The notes under the pieces: model-generated
Database searches by the model: none
The model's input: only the letters and a program-made list of their open reading frames with translations
What the model was told of the DNA's origin: nothing
Program-made: the position numbers and the translations under genes
Source: Rotaria sordida
Taxonomy: Eukaryota > Rotifera > Eurotatoria > Philodinida > Philodinidae
Length of the DNA: 64,000 bases
Direction of reading: 5' to 3'
Assembly (NCBI GenBank): GCA_905250125.1
Contig: CAJNOL010000049.1
Span: 124,001-188,000, forward strand
In this document: piece after piece, positions 35,417 through 48,263 of the stretch
Position numbering within the stretch: the first letter of the stretch is position 1
How the letters are laid out: each line of letters begins with the position of its first letter

Positions 35417-37726
35417 GTTTACATTATTTACTTATTACTCTTTTGATTAAATTCATCGATGCTCGACTTATTCCATCAGAATCTGTGGCTAATGAACCAC
35501 TTACTATCGATGCTATGCCAATTAATAATGTACCTATCGTTTCTGAAATTTCAACAATGAATCGACTTAACAAATTAGCAGTAACATCAAAACAAGCTAA
35601 TACTTCAGTGTGCTATCCAGTTGTTGGTTGTTTTGATAATAATGAACCATATAATAATGCTGGTTTAGAAGTACCTCAATCACCTGAACATATTGATACA
35701 CAATTTCTTCTATTTACACAAGAAGCTCCTGAAACACCAGAATTTCTTTTTTATGATACCAATGATCAATCAATTATAGACTCACGTCTTAATTCTTCTC
35801 GATGGTTAAGAATTATTGTTCATGGTTTTACGAATAATCGAAATAGTATTTGGATAAAACCACTTCAAGATGAATTATTAAAATTAAAAGATGTAAGGAA
35901 TTATTTTATTTTTTCTTAGATTTTAGACTTATTCTTAATGAATATGATAGAATGAATTATCAGATGTACTTATTGTTGATTGGGGTCATGGTGCTAAATT
36001 TCCATTATATACAAATGCCGCTTCAAATACACGACTTGTTGGTAAACAAATTGGTTTACTTTTACAAAAATTACATAATATGAAAGGATTTGCATATGAG
36101 AAAATTCATTGTATTGGTTCGTTAATATTAAAAACAAGAAAACGTTAATTGTTATTTGTGTTTTTTTATTTTTATTAGGACACAGTCTTGGTGCACATGC
36201 ATGTGGTATAGCATCAGATACAATTGATAATCAAATGGCTCGTATTTCAGGTCTTGATCCAGCTGGTCCATTATTTGAAGGAAAAAACGTAGTTGTTCGT
36301 CTTGATAAAAATGATGCAAAATTTGTTGATGTTATTCATACAAATACAAAAATTGCTTTGGGAATTGGTTTAGGATCAAGTGAATCATCAGGACATGTAG
36401 ATTTTTATGTTAATGGTGGAGAACATCAACCAGGTTGTCCTTCAATGTAAATATAAATATTTTGTTTTGAGAAAACAACTTCTTTTTATTCTTCAATTTA
36501 ATTTAATTTTTTTTTACAAAAGGTTTTCAGTTTTTGGTGATGCAATGAATGGTCATAGTGAAGGTAAAAATATTTGAAATAAATAGAGGATATATGATTT
36601 TTTTGTTTATAGCTATTTTTGAACATACATCATGTTCACATTGTGAGTTTTAAAAAATAAATATATTGAATATAAAAACATTTTATATTTATAACTAGCT
36701 CGTTCTCATGGATATTTTACTGAATCAATCAAGTATAGTTTCTATTTATATGAATTAATTAGAACAATTGTTTTTTTATATTCTAGTTCAAATTGTCGAT
36801 ATAATGCTTTTCCATGTCGTGATTATGTAAAAAGAAAAAAGAATTATTTTTCTTTTCATGATTTTCTTATTTTAGAATGGCTTCGTCAGTGGTCAATGTC
36901 TTGTATGTCCAACATCAGGTTGTGCTAAAATGGGTATTTAAAACAATATTTTGCATTCATATGATGAATAGTTGATTTTGTGTTTTTCTTGCACACAAGG
37001 TTTTTATTCGATTTATTCACTTGGTCGTGGTAATATGTATTTATCAACAAAGGATACTTCACCATTTTGTGGTTAGATTTTGTATCCAATTTTGTATTTT
37101 ATTGATTTATTACTTTTTTCTCGTTTCAATCTATAGGTAATCATTATTTTATTGAACTTGTACTTGATCGAGATATGATTACAACAAGTGGTGAAATTTT
37201 TGTTGCAATTCATTCAAATTATGAAATGTTAGCTAATGTCAGCATGACTATGAAGTAAGTTTTAAAGAAAACAAAAAAAAAATGAAATTATATAATTCAA
37301 TATTTATGTCGTTATATAAAGATCAAACGCCGATATAAAACCAGGTGATATATTTCGTCGTGTATTCAGTTATAAAACTGATTTGGGTAAAGTTGATTAT
37401 GCTATCGTACATTTTAATAAAGCAAAAAGTCGTATGTATTTATTAGAATGTATATTAATTAGAAAATATGATTTTATTATTTTAGTTTTTGGATGGGGTG
37501 GTGAAAAAGGTAATGATATTATTATTTCACAACTTCGTTTGAAATCAATTGAAGATAGTGTTGTGTATGTATACAAATATAGTCATATTTTTTTTCTATT
37601 TTTTTTTCTTTTCTATTTAATAGATACAGCGGACTTTGTGAAACGCATACAAAAATAGCAACACATACTTCTGAAACAGTTTTACTCGATCCTGTTGATT
37701 GCAATGGTTCAAAAGGAAATAATTGA
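35417..37726 (+). CDS. Secreted pancreatic-lipase-family triacylglycerol lipase
   Basis: Alpha/beta-hydrolase of the pancreatic lipase family, likely secreted. The first recognised exon starts at a splice acceptor (AG at 35415-35416) and opens with a hydrophobic run LHYLLITLLIKFIDA that looks like a signal peptide; the initiator Met must be in an unidentified upstream exon. Then CYPVVGCF (conserved N-terminal Cys motif), IVHGF (oxyanion region), VLIVDWGHGAKFPLYTNA, the nucleophile elbow GHSLGAH in the exon from 36179, GLDPAGP with the catalytic Asp, and CSHSRSHGYFTESI with the catalytic His. The lid and Cys-rich segment follow, and a C-terminal PLAT/C2-like half (GNHYFIELVLDRDM to LFGWGG) ends with a Cys-containing tail and stop at 37724. 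All three catalytic residues are present. AATAAA near 37759. Confidence 0.88.
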
Positions 37727-37997
37727 TCGATATATTTTCTTTTTATTATAAAACCAAAGAAAATAAATATTTTCATTGAATCATAGATTAAAAAAGAATA
37801 AATATATAATAGATGATTATAAAGTGAAACTTCTATTAGTAAATATTTTTCATAGGTAAATACCTTTCGATTCTGGACTTGAGCATTGTTTTTGAAGTCT
37901 CGAGTGGTATTTTAAACTCTTTTAAAATGAACATAGATGTACTTTTTTCTTCTGCTCTTCATGATTTCTGGCAAATGCACTAAAGATACTGTTCATT

Positions 37998-38322
37998 AGG
38001 GAGCTGCGAATCCTTCCAGACTCGACCAGCTTCAGGTCCAAAGTTTTTTTTTTGGGTTCGGGTACAACCTTTTATTTTTTGTTGGGCCCGGTTACGCGTT
38101 TTTGTGGACCCGTTGCTTCCCAGATGGGAAATACAGCAACAAGATATAACCGTATGTTGAGGTTTTTTCTGAGAGTAGCGAATAAATAGCTAAGAAGCTT
38201 TGATCCTTCACTTGTTCATGTACACGAAAGGTGTCAGGTATTGATGGAAACAACCTCGGGTTTGGATCTGACCGAGTTCAGATCGGTTTCGAGTCCAGGA
38301 AAACGTGGACCCGCAACTCCCC
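37998..38322. mobile_element. hAT-like MITE flanked by ACTGTTCATT repeats
   Basis: A 325-bp GC-richer island with inverted ends AGGGAGCTGCGAATCC and, at the other end, GGACCCGCAACTCCCC. It is bounded by identical direct repeats ACTGTTCATT (37988-37997 and 38323-38332), of which eight bases could be the hAT target duplication. No coding frame. Internal direct motifs (TTCGGGT, GACCCGTTG) are repeated in both orientations. Confidence 0.75.
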
Positions 38323-40228
38323 ACTGTTCATTGTTTACTATAACTGTATGCATATCAGAAAAGGTAATGACATTATATCATCATCTTACATTAAATACAA
38401 AAAAGTTCAATTAATTAATAATTACAACAATAGTAGTTGTTTATCACAATGTGAATTAGCTGAAAACTCGAATATTTCATTTAGTTCTATATCCAATATT
38501 TTAAAACGAAAAAATAATTAAAGAATATGTAAATCATTATCAAATAAATCAAAATCAAACTATTAAACAAAAATTCAAAAGTTTTGATGTAATAAAACTT
38601 GAAGAATATATATTTGCATGAATTATAGAGTAATGTTCATAAATTTCACATATATCTTGATTGAAACCATAATACAAGGCTTTATGAAACAAAGGCAACG
38701 TTTTACATTCTGTTAAACATTTTTTGGATTCATAAATATTCAAATAAAGAAAGCTAAACAATACAGAGAACGGTCTTTGATTACTTCAAAACTAATAAAG
38801 AAGTTTATATTCTGAAACTTTTTTCATTTCGTAGTAAAATATATAATATCTCTCATAGACGAATACTAATCAATATTGAAACACTTTTCAAAAGTTCCGG
38901 TGGTGACAAATTTCAGAAAGCTTTTACTGTATTAGATTTTAATTTTCTGTCGGCAGACATATAGCGATAGAAGGTGCTCATCCTTCTTAGTGTTTCTTCG
39001 CCACATCCTTGTCTGTTATTCTACTTCAAGAACAACAGGAAATTATTTTTCTGATTAATGTCAATCTATTTCTTTTTTTTTGCGAGATTTATTTCCTCAT
39101 TTCGAATCATTCTCTTATTGTCAAGATAACTTATTTTTCATAGAGTTTCGTTCAAAAAGACAATCCTTATTCAAATATATTTTTTTAACTAATTTTCTTT
39201 TTCAAAAAAAAAAAGTTTCTTTTGATCTGGAGGTTTAGTCTTAATTATGATATCCAAAAACATGCTGTATACTATATGTGATAATGTAGATTTTTTTTTT
39301 CTAGCACTCCCAACATCATACGACATCTGTCAATACATCAGCTGACATTGTCGATTCATTTGATTTCTATTCTCACTGTCCATCTTCCTTTTATGGTAGC
39401 ATATCGTATTAATCTGTCCACTTTCTTATTCGTTCTTCATCATCTCATCTTGTCAGTATCAAAACGATTGGAGACCTGTTCGACGATAATACATATATAT
39501 ATATATATAATAAACATAACAAAAGTTCAAGTTCACAATTTGTCAATAAAAAAACAAGTTTTTTTTTCGAAATATTTATTTCAGATTTTACTAATCCATC
39601 CGTCCCTATTGCATCTTTTATTTTCATGTATTTTTTATAAATTTTGTTCAAACTGACAATATTGATTAATAACGAAACACATTCCAAATCTCAATTAAGG
39701 TATCTTCTTGTTTATCTTTTATGATTACATAAAAAAGAAAAAAGAAAAGAAAGAAAGATAGTTATCTATTATCATATTTGTCGTTTTCTTTTTCTTGCTG
39801 GGTTTTTTTTACGTTGTTTATAATTACTCGTATAATTAATCAATTATAATCTTCATACAAGGTTTTCTTGCTTGTTTATCATAAAATAAGTACATAGAGA
39901 AACAAGATAATCATCATTTACCAATTTTTCATGTATTCAAATTTATAAACATTTTCGAATGTGACGTATTAAAGAATTTCGTTCTTTTTCTTCTTCTTCA
40001 AAATTTTTTGTTCTTCAAACATTACACTTCCAATGGCGACAAGGTGAGATGTTAGGAGTACAGTCAAAGAAATACGGTCGTTTTCATTTTTTTTTCTTCT
40101 TTTCTTAAATTCATATTGAATGAACATAATACCATTTGAAATGTCAATCATGATGTATAAATGAATAAAAGCACGAAAAAAAAAGGAATGAAAAAATTTA
40201 TGTTCTAGTTTTCATTGAAATGAGTTTC

Positions 40229-40238
40229 TAGTTTTTAG
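40229..40238 (+). promoter_or_regulatory. Splice acceptor before slingshot start
   Basis: GTTTTTAG ending at 40238, 21 bases before the ATG at 40260; acceptor of a UTR intron or spliced leader. Confidence 0.35.
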
Positions 40239-40259
40239 TATTGATTACGTTTTGTTTTT

Positions 40260-42609
40260 ATGTCTAGTTCATTGTCAAATAAACAGATTGCTTCATCTCC
40301 TAATAATGAAAATTTGAGTGTACCAAAGATCGCCGCCGCAGCTACTAATATAATTGACCATCATCTGGCAAGGATCGTTACGGGCAATGCAGGTGTGTTA
40401 TGTTTATTTTATTTTATTCTTTTTTGTTATTAATCATAGAAAGTTTTTTTATTTTTTTAAGAAAATTTACGTGCACATCTTGACTCGATGTATAAACTGC
40501 TGCGACCCGACGATCGTCTTACCTTGGTTTGTCCAGTCTTTTTTATTTTAGTTTTTTTTTAATTGTATATTTAATAGATGGTCCAATTGGAAAGTGGTTT
40601 TCCAAATCGTTTTCGTTACCTAGTCATTGTTACATGTGTCGGAAGACAAGAAACAGAAGAGTAAAAAGAAAAAACAAAATATTATTAGTATTTATTTATT
40701 TATTTACAGATCGGCTATTCTTGGTTTCGATGTCGATACAAACGAGATTACAATCGGTATGACATTACCAATATGGGCCGATTTGGATATAACACTCGAC
40801 GGTGATGGGTAAAGTTCTTTAGATTTTAACGAATTTTAAATGTTGTGAATTTTGATAAGAAAAAAAAAAGCTAAACCTGAAAATCGCTTGATAAAGTTTT
40901 TTTCTGCAACAATATAAGTAATTATATGAATTTGTCCGGATTGAACTCAAGTATTATATATGATAACAGCAAAAATTCTATAAAATTACATAGTCTAAAA
41001 GAAGAAAAAAAATTATATTATAGAAAATTCGTTTTTTTTTAATAATATAATTTAGTGGTTTTAAATTAACTTCGTACGATCGATGTCATATTTTCAAGCC
41101 GGTGAGCGTACAAGCTCTGTGGTAATTATTTGAAATTTATTCTAGGTTTTTTTTTATATATAATTATTGCAATTTTATTTTATTAGGACTGCTTATCAGA
41201 GTTTGCACAAAGCATCAAATCAAGCTCGTCTTTATAATTATATAGCTAATAATGGTGTAACACACAGTTGGATTGAATATTATCGTAATCCCGATATGCG
41301 TTCAAATCAAATCTATGTTAATGAATGGAATCAAATGGATGATATTTTATCACATCGTAGTGATTCACCTCATTTATATCAACCGTATATAATAAAAAAA
41401 AAATAATAATTGAATGTACAAAAAGACTTTTTTCTTTTTCAATGTAGATTATCGTCAGATGAAGAAACACTTCGTGCTAGAATACATGTTAAATTAAAAG
41501 AAATTATGTTACAAGTTGATCTTGATGAAGTGACATCGAAATTTGTAAGTTAAATTTCTTTGTTTTTTGTTGTTATTCGAAAGATTTGAATAAATGTTTT
41601 TTTTTTTAATTAAAAAGTTACGTGAACAATTAGAAAATGCCTTTCAAATGTCTTTATCTCCTTATAAACAGTATATTGATGATGTTATGTTACATATTCT
41701 TGCTCAAATGGATAAACCAACAATGATATTACCGCATTTATATCTTGGTTCTGAATGGAATGCATCAAATTTTGACGAATTAAAAGCAAATAATATTGGT
41801 TATGTATTGAATGTTTCACGAGAAATAGATAATTTTTTTCCTGGCCATTTTAAGTATTTAAATGTTCGTGTACATGATCATGATGATGCAGATTTATTAA
41901 AAGAATGGGAAAAAACATTTCGATTTATAAATGAAGCAAAGTAAATTATCAAATTCTTTAAAGAAAAAAAACCTGTATATATATTTTTTTTTTTCTTCCT
42001 TATAGAGCTAATAATCAATGCTGTTTAGTTCATTGTAAGATGGGTATTAGTCGATCTGCATCGACGGTAAAATATCAAAGAAAATGAGTTTTGTAATTGT
42101 TTCTTTTTTTTAAAATTAGGTATTAGCATATCTTATGAAAGAAAGCAATCATTCATTTACTGATGCTTTGGAACATGTTAAAAAACGACGATCATGTATC
42201 AATCCAAATGGTGGTTTTAGAAATCAATTACTTATTTATGAAGGAATACTTGCAGCAAAGTAAAATAAATTTAGAAAAAACTTTTGTATTTTTTTTAAAT
42301 CAAAAAAATTTTCTCTTTATCAATTTTAGTAAAACATTTCGAAGTAAATTAAATGACAGTCAGACAACAACAACAACGACAACAATTGGAAAAAAAACAG
42401 TGGCTACACCTGCAATATCTTCAACATCGATTGGTACTAAAAGTACATCAAATCTACCTGTTCAACGTTCATCATCACCAAATTCTATAGTTTTTATGCG
42501 AACACGATCTCCAAATAAATCAAGTCCTATTGTTGTTGTACCTCGACAAACATCTGAACATTGTAAACAAACATCACATGTAACTACTCGACCGAATTCC
42601 ATGATTTAG
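40260..42609 (+). CDS. SSH: Slingshot-family cofilin phosphatase
   Basis: Dual-specificity phosphatase that dephosphorylates cofilin/ADF and so promotes actin turnover in the cytoplasm. Exons: 40260-40392, 40462-40526, 40578-40660, 40710-40808, 41056-41121, 41187-41384, 41448-41544, 41618-41940, 42006-42066, 42120-42260, 42330-42609; phases join. Order: slingshot N-terminal (PH-like) domain with [47 protein letters not shown] and VNEWN; the DEK-C-like segment (LREQLENAF); then the DSP domain with [23 protein letters not shown] and the active site [12 protein letters not shown] (Cys nucleophile and Arg of HCx5R). The tail is only about 90 residues, Thr/Ser-rich, with no actin-binding C-terminus like that of large vertebrate SSH proteins. 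Confidence 0.93.
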
Positions 42610-43411
42610 TTAATTTATTTATTTTTTTTCTTGATTCATATCCCTTCTTATTCTTTCTCTCTTGTACGTTCTCTTCTTCTGTCTCTATTTGGACATACGG
42701 AAAGAAAATCGTTTTTGTATGTATAGAATCTAAATCTTCTTCTTTCTTTTTTTTTTCGTCTTGGAATGATACAATTTCTTTCTTTCTTTGTCTTTTTTTC
42801 TTCTTCTGTTATACATGTTTCTGTTTTTTTTTGCTGTAACATCAAATAACTGACAAAAAATCCTTCCCATCAACAGAAAGAAAAACGAGTAAATATTAAA
42901 AAAAATACTTTGATTTATATATAATGATTGGTTGATTTATTTGTTGTTGGTTTTTTTTATTATTCAACAGAACAATATATTAAAAAAAAAAAACAAATTT
43001 ATTGATAATGAATTGGATGAACGTCTTATCGGATCAAAGTGAATTATAGTACACTCATGTACTAAATAATTGTAGTAAATAAGAGTATAGGTAGAGTTCA
43101 TGTAGTATTGAACTAATCTTTGTTATATTTATTCATTGGTAATCATAGATAGAACGAATTTTTCAAGAAAAAGTCATTTCAATGTAAAATTACAAATAAT
43201 AAAATCATATCCTTGATGATTATTATCAATAGAGATAAGTGTACTCTCTTCCATTGCCCTTTGTTATTGACTTTCATAATCGTTAGAAATCGTATAATTT
43301 CAAGTTTGGCAACGAGTAATTTAATAGAATCCTTATTCATCACTAGAGCCCTGCAGATCCAAGGTTTTTAGACTTCGAAGGACTCTGAAAAAGTTTTTTT
43401 TCACTGGCATA

Positions 43412-44070
43412 TACAGGGTCTCTAAAAATTGATCAGAGATTTAATTTCAATTTTTTTTCCTAATGGTAGATTGCATAAAGAATTCAAATAGAGACTTGGA
43501 TAGAGAAGACTACTTCTAGTGAAGATTTGAGAGCAATAAACTCTTTACAGTATTGGCAACAACTCAGAATTTCTAGAAAACCTAAAAGTTAGTTTTTCAG
43601 CACCCAGAACCCGAGCATAAAAGCTTTTTTTGAGTATGTAGGGCAGCACAGCAGCTAATTCTCTACAAAATTAGATGTCTTTGAACTCTTCATGACTTTT
43701 TTTTGAATAATTTGCATAAATAACAAAAGCCCAAAAGTCCTTTTTGTTCAGTTTCTCCTTGGGAAATACCGAAAAACCTATCTTTGGATGTTACTTAATG
43801 ACGATGCAGTTTATTCAAAAACCGTCTTGGTGAGCTCGAAGACATCTGATTTTGTAGAGAATTAATTATACTGTAGCTTTGTGTAATCAAAAGAACCGTT
43901 TTTCGGGTTCTGTACACTGATAAGCTAAGTTTTGGATTTTCTAGAGATCATGGAATTTTTGGAATACTGTGAAGATTCTATTTCTCATCAGTCATTGTTG
44001 AAAACAATTTTTTGGTTCCATTCGAAAAAATTTGAAATTAAATCTGTACGATCAATTTTTTGAGGTGTCG
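43412..44070. mobile_element. Large foldback element with ~300-bp arms
   Basis: The two halves are diverged reverse complements over most of their length: for example AGCTAATTCTCTACAAAATT with GATGTCTTTGAACTC in the left half against the complement of GAGCTCGAAGACATC and GATTTTGTAGAGAATTAATT in the right half, and ATTGATC blocks near both ends. The left end TACAGGGTCTC resembles mariner-type termini; the right end is less clear. No coding capacity. Confidence 0.65.
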
Positions 44071-44588
44071 TTAGAGATCTGCAGAGTCACGCTTTTCCAA
44101 CTTCGATTTCGAAAATTGTTTTCTCGTAAATTTGTGAGAGCTTATGTGTCCAGCAATATTATGTAATCTAAGATCGCCTGAAGATGATGAAAATACATCT
44201 AATGACTCAAGTAGAGATATTCAATAGTGCTGATCTTTTTTTCACAGTCATCACTTGTACAAGTTAATCTGGTGTAGATGTTTTCTTTTTGCTTTCTTTT
44301 CTCTTTCGTGTTATTTGGTTATTGGATTGATAGTTGTCGTTTACTGGACATCGCAATTGTCAAAAATGAGTACTATTTAAGAAAAGAATGAAATAGAATT
44401 TTCGGACTTTCACAGTTTGCATACACTCTGATGCACGACTCTATTCATCAGATAGCGGCAGATTATCTTCAGCATTAATTATTAATCATACTTCATAGTG
44501 GAATTTTTCAGGCATAATATTTTGTTGACTAGACTCTACCAAAGATGATTACTACTTTCACGAAACTTTGTATAAACTCGAAGGAAAC

Positions 44589-45419
44589 TAGGGTTACCAA
44601 ATTGATATTTTAGAAACTAGGAGGCCTTCACAAAAAGAAAACGAGAAATTCATCAGGAGTTTTTCTTTAAATCAGGAGAGTTTTTTTGAAAAGTAGAAAG
44701 CATTTAGTGGCATTTTCGTTCGCAGAAGCGCTTGTTACTTTTCTCTAATATAGCAATTGTAGTGGAATTTGATGACAAACGGTATAAAAAAAAAACAAAT
44801 ACGATCATATTTTTTTTTTAATATTGTTAATCTTTTCATATTTGTTCATTAAAATATACAAACCATATGTTATTTACTGTATTGTATGTGGCACTTTTAC
44901 AACATGAGAATATTTTTCTGATGATCGAATTTGTTTCAAGAGATCTGGTTGATGTATGAGATATTCATAAAATTCTGTACAATAAAAATAACTGTGCATC
45001 GTAATTTTTAATTTAATGCAAAGAAGGTTTTTTTTCATTTTATTTCAACTATTATTCCACAAAAATTTCATGTGGTTAAAAAATAGATTCATAAAAGGCA
45101 TTTGAGGCCGGTATGGAAAAAGCAAACTGAACTAATTTTTTTTTTGAATCAGGTACATTTTCACTATTGAGGAGATAAACCTACAAGTGGTCGCATCTGA
45201 TTAACGGATGTTTTTTCTATTTTTTATGGAATTTAATATCATGTTGTGATATTAGATCGCTTTTCTTATTGGTTAAACATATCGTTAAGAGTTGAGATGA
45301 AGAAAAGAAAAGTAGAAAATCTTGGAAAACACTTTCTGGTATCAGAAGACTTTTTCACCAGGAGAAAGACTCAAAAATCAAGATCCTTCTGGACAAATCA
45401 CAAGGTTTGGTAAGCCTGG
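44589..45419. mobile_element. Candidate element with GTTACCAAA-type inverted ends
   Basis: CTAGGGTTACCAAATTG at the left and, inverted, TCCAGGCTTACCAAACC at the right share about 13 terminal positions. Inner sequences rich in CAGGAG/CTCCTG motifs also face each other. Target duplication is not convincing and no transposase is present, so this is a tentative call. Confidence 0.35.
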
Positions 45420-45552
45420 AGGGAACCAATGGTATTCACAAAAATTTTGATCTCAATTAAAAACATTACTTTATTATTGTCGTTATTTACAATCATATGA
45501 ATAGAATAAAATATTCATTTTATATGAAATTGTACAAGTAAAATAATAAAAA

Positions 45553-47671
45553 TCAAACAACTTTATGTTCACTAGTTGGCTTATGTGAAAATTCAAAATC
45601 GAGATGAACAAAAGCTCGTTCAATATCATCAATTGCTTCTAGTTGATTTTGTAGTTTGTCACCAATATCATGGGCCATGGCAAGTGGCATCGAAGCTGGC
45701 AAGCCAATATCAACTTCAACGAAAAAGTTCGTTCCATGATGAACAGCTTGAATAAAATCAATTTTTGTGACAATATCAGGACGATAATTATAAACAACAT
45801 GAGTAAGTCTTTGAAGAAAAGATGGTTCAGCTGTAAGACCCGTTAGACGACGTACTTGTCCTATGAAAAAAGAAAAATTCATTGTAATCAAAAGAAAATA
45901 AATGATATTTACTGTTTGCTTGTAAGATCCAGGCGATAATAATATACACTGAAATAAGAATACCACCAGCCGGATCGACTACAATAGCTTCTTTCTTAAT
46001 TCTGCCGTGCAGAGCATTTGAAGCTAAAAAAGAAGTCAATATATATTTCATACGACTTGATAATTTTTTTTCCTGGTAAGTTTATGAAAACATGCAATTT
46101 ATCTTATTTCATCAATTTTGAATACAAATAATGTAAAAATAAACATATACCGATGAGTCCACAAGCAAGTGCTACAATATTAGATGCTACATCATTTCGA
46201 CTATCTTCTGCTAATGCATACATTGTTGGATTTTTAATTCGATAACATAAAACGAAGAGAATTGATTTCGAAACTTGAATTAAAGAAATTATTATTTTGT
46301 TTTTTTTTTTTTTAAACAAAAGAGAAAATGAAACTTACCAATAGTAAGAACCATAGCCACTATAGGTACTATGCTCATATTTATCTCAGGTAATGTTTTT
46401 GTTGATGAACCATTATTTTGATGTGTAAAATATTCAATGTCTTGATCTAATGTTCCGGCACTTTCAAAAATAACTTGTACACTCGCTGAACACATTATTA
46501 CAGATAGAATAACAATTGCAATTGGTTCAAGACGTGTTCGTCCTATAAAAAATTCAACAACTTAATTTATAATTATATTTTATTTCAAAATAAAAAAATA
46601 ACCTCCAGGATATTTATAAGCATCTCGTTTCTTAATTTTTCGAGCTGTCCAAATGAGAATAAGACTTGTTAGAAGATCAACAACACTGTCAACAACTGAA
46701 GAAATGACCGAAAGAGATTTTGATATTACTGCAGCAACTATTTTGATAATAACAAGAACCTTGAATGAAGTATCAAATCATAATTAGTAACAGAGATATT
46801 CGCAAAAACAAAAAAAAAACAGACAATGTTGGTGACTAAGGTGATCATGGTTAACAATTTAATAGTTCTTTTACGTCGTTTTTCATAAGCCGTTTCATGA
46901 TCTATCACTTCATCACTTTTCGGTACGAGAATATCTTCGATGGATGTTATTAATTCTAATTGATCTTCATAAAATTCTCTAAAATCAATGCAAACATACT
47001 GAGAATATTAAAATTAGATTTCATCTCATTCGTGTTAAATATTATCGAATTTCTCTAATATTTTTTTTTTCTAAATTAATAATTTGAATATGAAACAGTT
47101 AATCAACTCAGTTTTTACACTAATATTTCTCTCTACTTTTTCTTCCAAACAAAAAAAAATATATATATTGAAGAAACAGTTAATGACAGAATAATTATGT
47201 TTCAATTTTTTATATTTATTGATTATTATCTAATAAATATTTACATCATTTTTTTTCTTTTAATAATTGAATCCCATATGTTTTTAAATATATAGAAATA
47301 ATTCATTTTGTCAAAAAGAAAACCAAATTATTGGAATATTAAGTAGAAAAACATAATTAACAAAATAGAATTCTTAATATGAATTACCTGACTTCTTTTG
47401 GAAGAGATTTATCATCCGGTTTACATAAAGGTTTAAAAGATTGTATATGTTCTAAATTACCATAGGTTGGTGGAGATATAGAAAATGTCGACTCATCCAT
47501 AGTATCCATTTGATGAACAAAAGCAGCATTACTATTTCCTTTTGATGATCGTTGGTGATTTACTAGAAAACGAAGTGGTCGTGCCAGATTCAATGTATTA
47601 CCACTAAATGATGATTTCTTTCGAGTTTTTTCTGGTAAAACTCTTGCTTCATCCGATTCTAAATTATTCAT
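45553..47671 (-). CDS. Cation diffusion facilitator, Mn-type signature
   Basis: Metal-ion/proton antiporter of the CDF (SLC30/MTP) family, 446 residues from seven minus-strand exons: 47671-47388, 46978-46825, 46759-46603, 46542-46339, 46273-46151, 46023-45913, 45860-45553. A hydrophilic N-terminus of about 140 residues is followed by six predicted helices and a cytosolic C-terminal domain (VDIGLPASMPLAMAHDIGDKL). The two metal-site motifs are DSVVD in helix 2 (SVVDSVVDLLTS) and DSRND in helix 5 (AEDSRNDVASN). DxxxD in both positions is the pattern of the manganese subfamily of CDFs (plant MTP8-11 type); zinc transporters have a His in these motifs. YKYPGGRTRLEP after helix 2 is also typical. 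Substrate Mn(II) is inferred from these motifs only. Confidence 0.88.
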
Positions 47672-48263
47672 TTAAAAATCAAAATGTACTTTGTGATTGA
47701 TCGACTTGTTAATCTTCTTTCATGTGTTTATCTTTTATGGTAAATCTTGTCATTTATGCATACTCTTTATGTCTATTTTTGTGCGTATATGTGATCATTA
47801 AACCTTGACGTGCTTGTGACAAGCAATCATAGAAAAGAAAAGCTTTCATCGTCTTAAAATCTATCTGACGTAAATAGAAATGAATATTGATGATTAATTG
47901 ATGATTTATTCGAATAGTTATATTAAAATAAGTCAAACAGTACATTGTAAAAAAAAATCCATTCACTTACGAAATATTTCAAAAGTTTTTCATTGAAATT
48001 TTCATAAAATTACTTTACTTCTTTAATAAAAATTCTTTATCTTCTCTTTTCATACACATATTTCCTTGTTTAATATCAAATGGTAAACAAAATGAAAAAA
48101 AAAAGAAATAACAGAAAAAAAAAATTTATACAAGCAAAATAACAAGAACTCATCAAAAGAGACAAAAAAAGCCATCGACTGATTGATTGTTTTATCTATT
48201 ATTTCTAATAGAAATTATATATAATAATCAGAATTAGTATTTTTTCTTTTTGTTACTTTCTAA
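47672..48263. other. Short intergenic spacer
   Basis: AT-rich spacer between the start of the CDF gene and the 3' end of the PARP-fusion gene, both on the minus strand. No feature seen. Confidence 0.4.

Larger units (their letters stand above)
37727..40259. other. Intergenic DNA with a hAT-like element
   Basis: Apart from the element at 37998-38322, nothing gene-like was found. AT-rich, with scattered homopolymer and TA runs (39493-39512). The right end is the presumed promoter of the slingshot gene. Confidence 0.45.
42610..45552. other. Intergenic DNA with inverted-repeat elements
   Basis: Starts with the CT-rich 3' region of the slingshot gene, then a long foldback (43412-44070) and a second candidate element (44589-45419). 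No supported gene. Confidence 0.5.
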
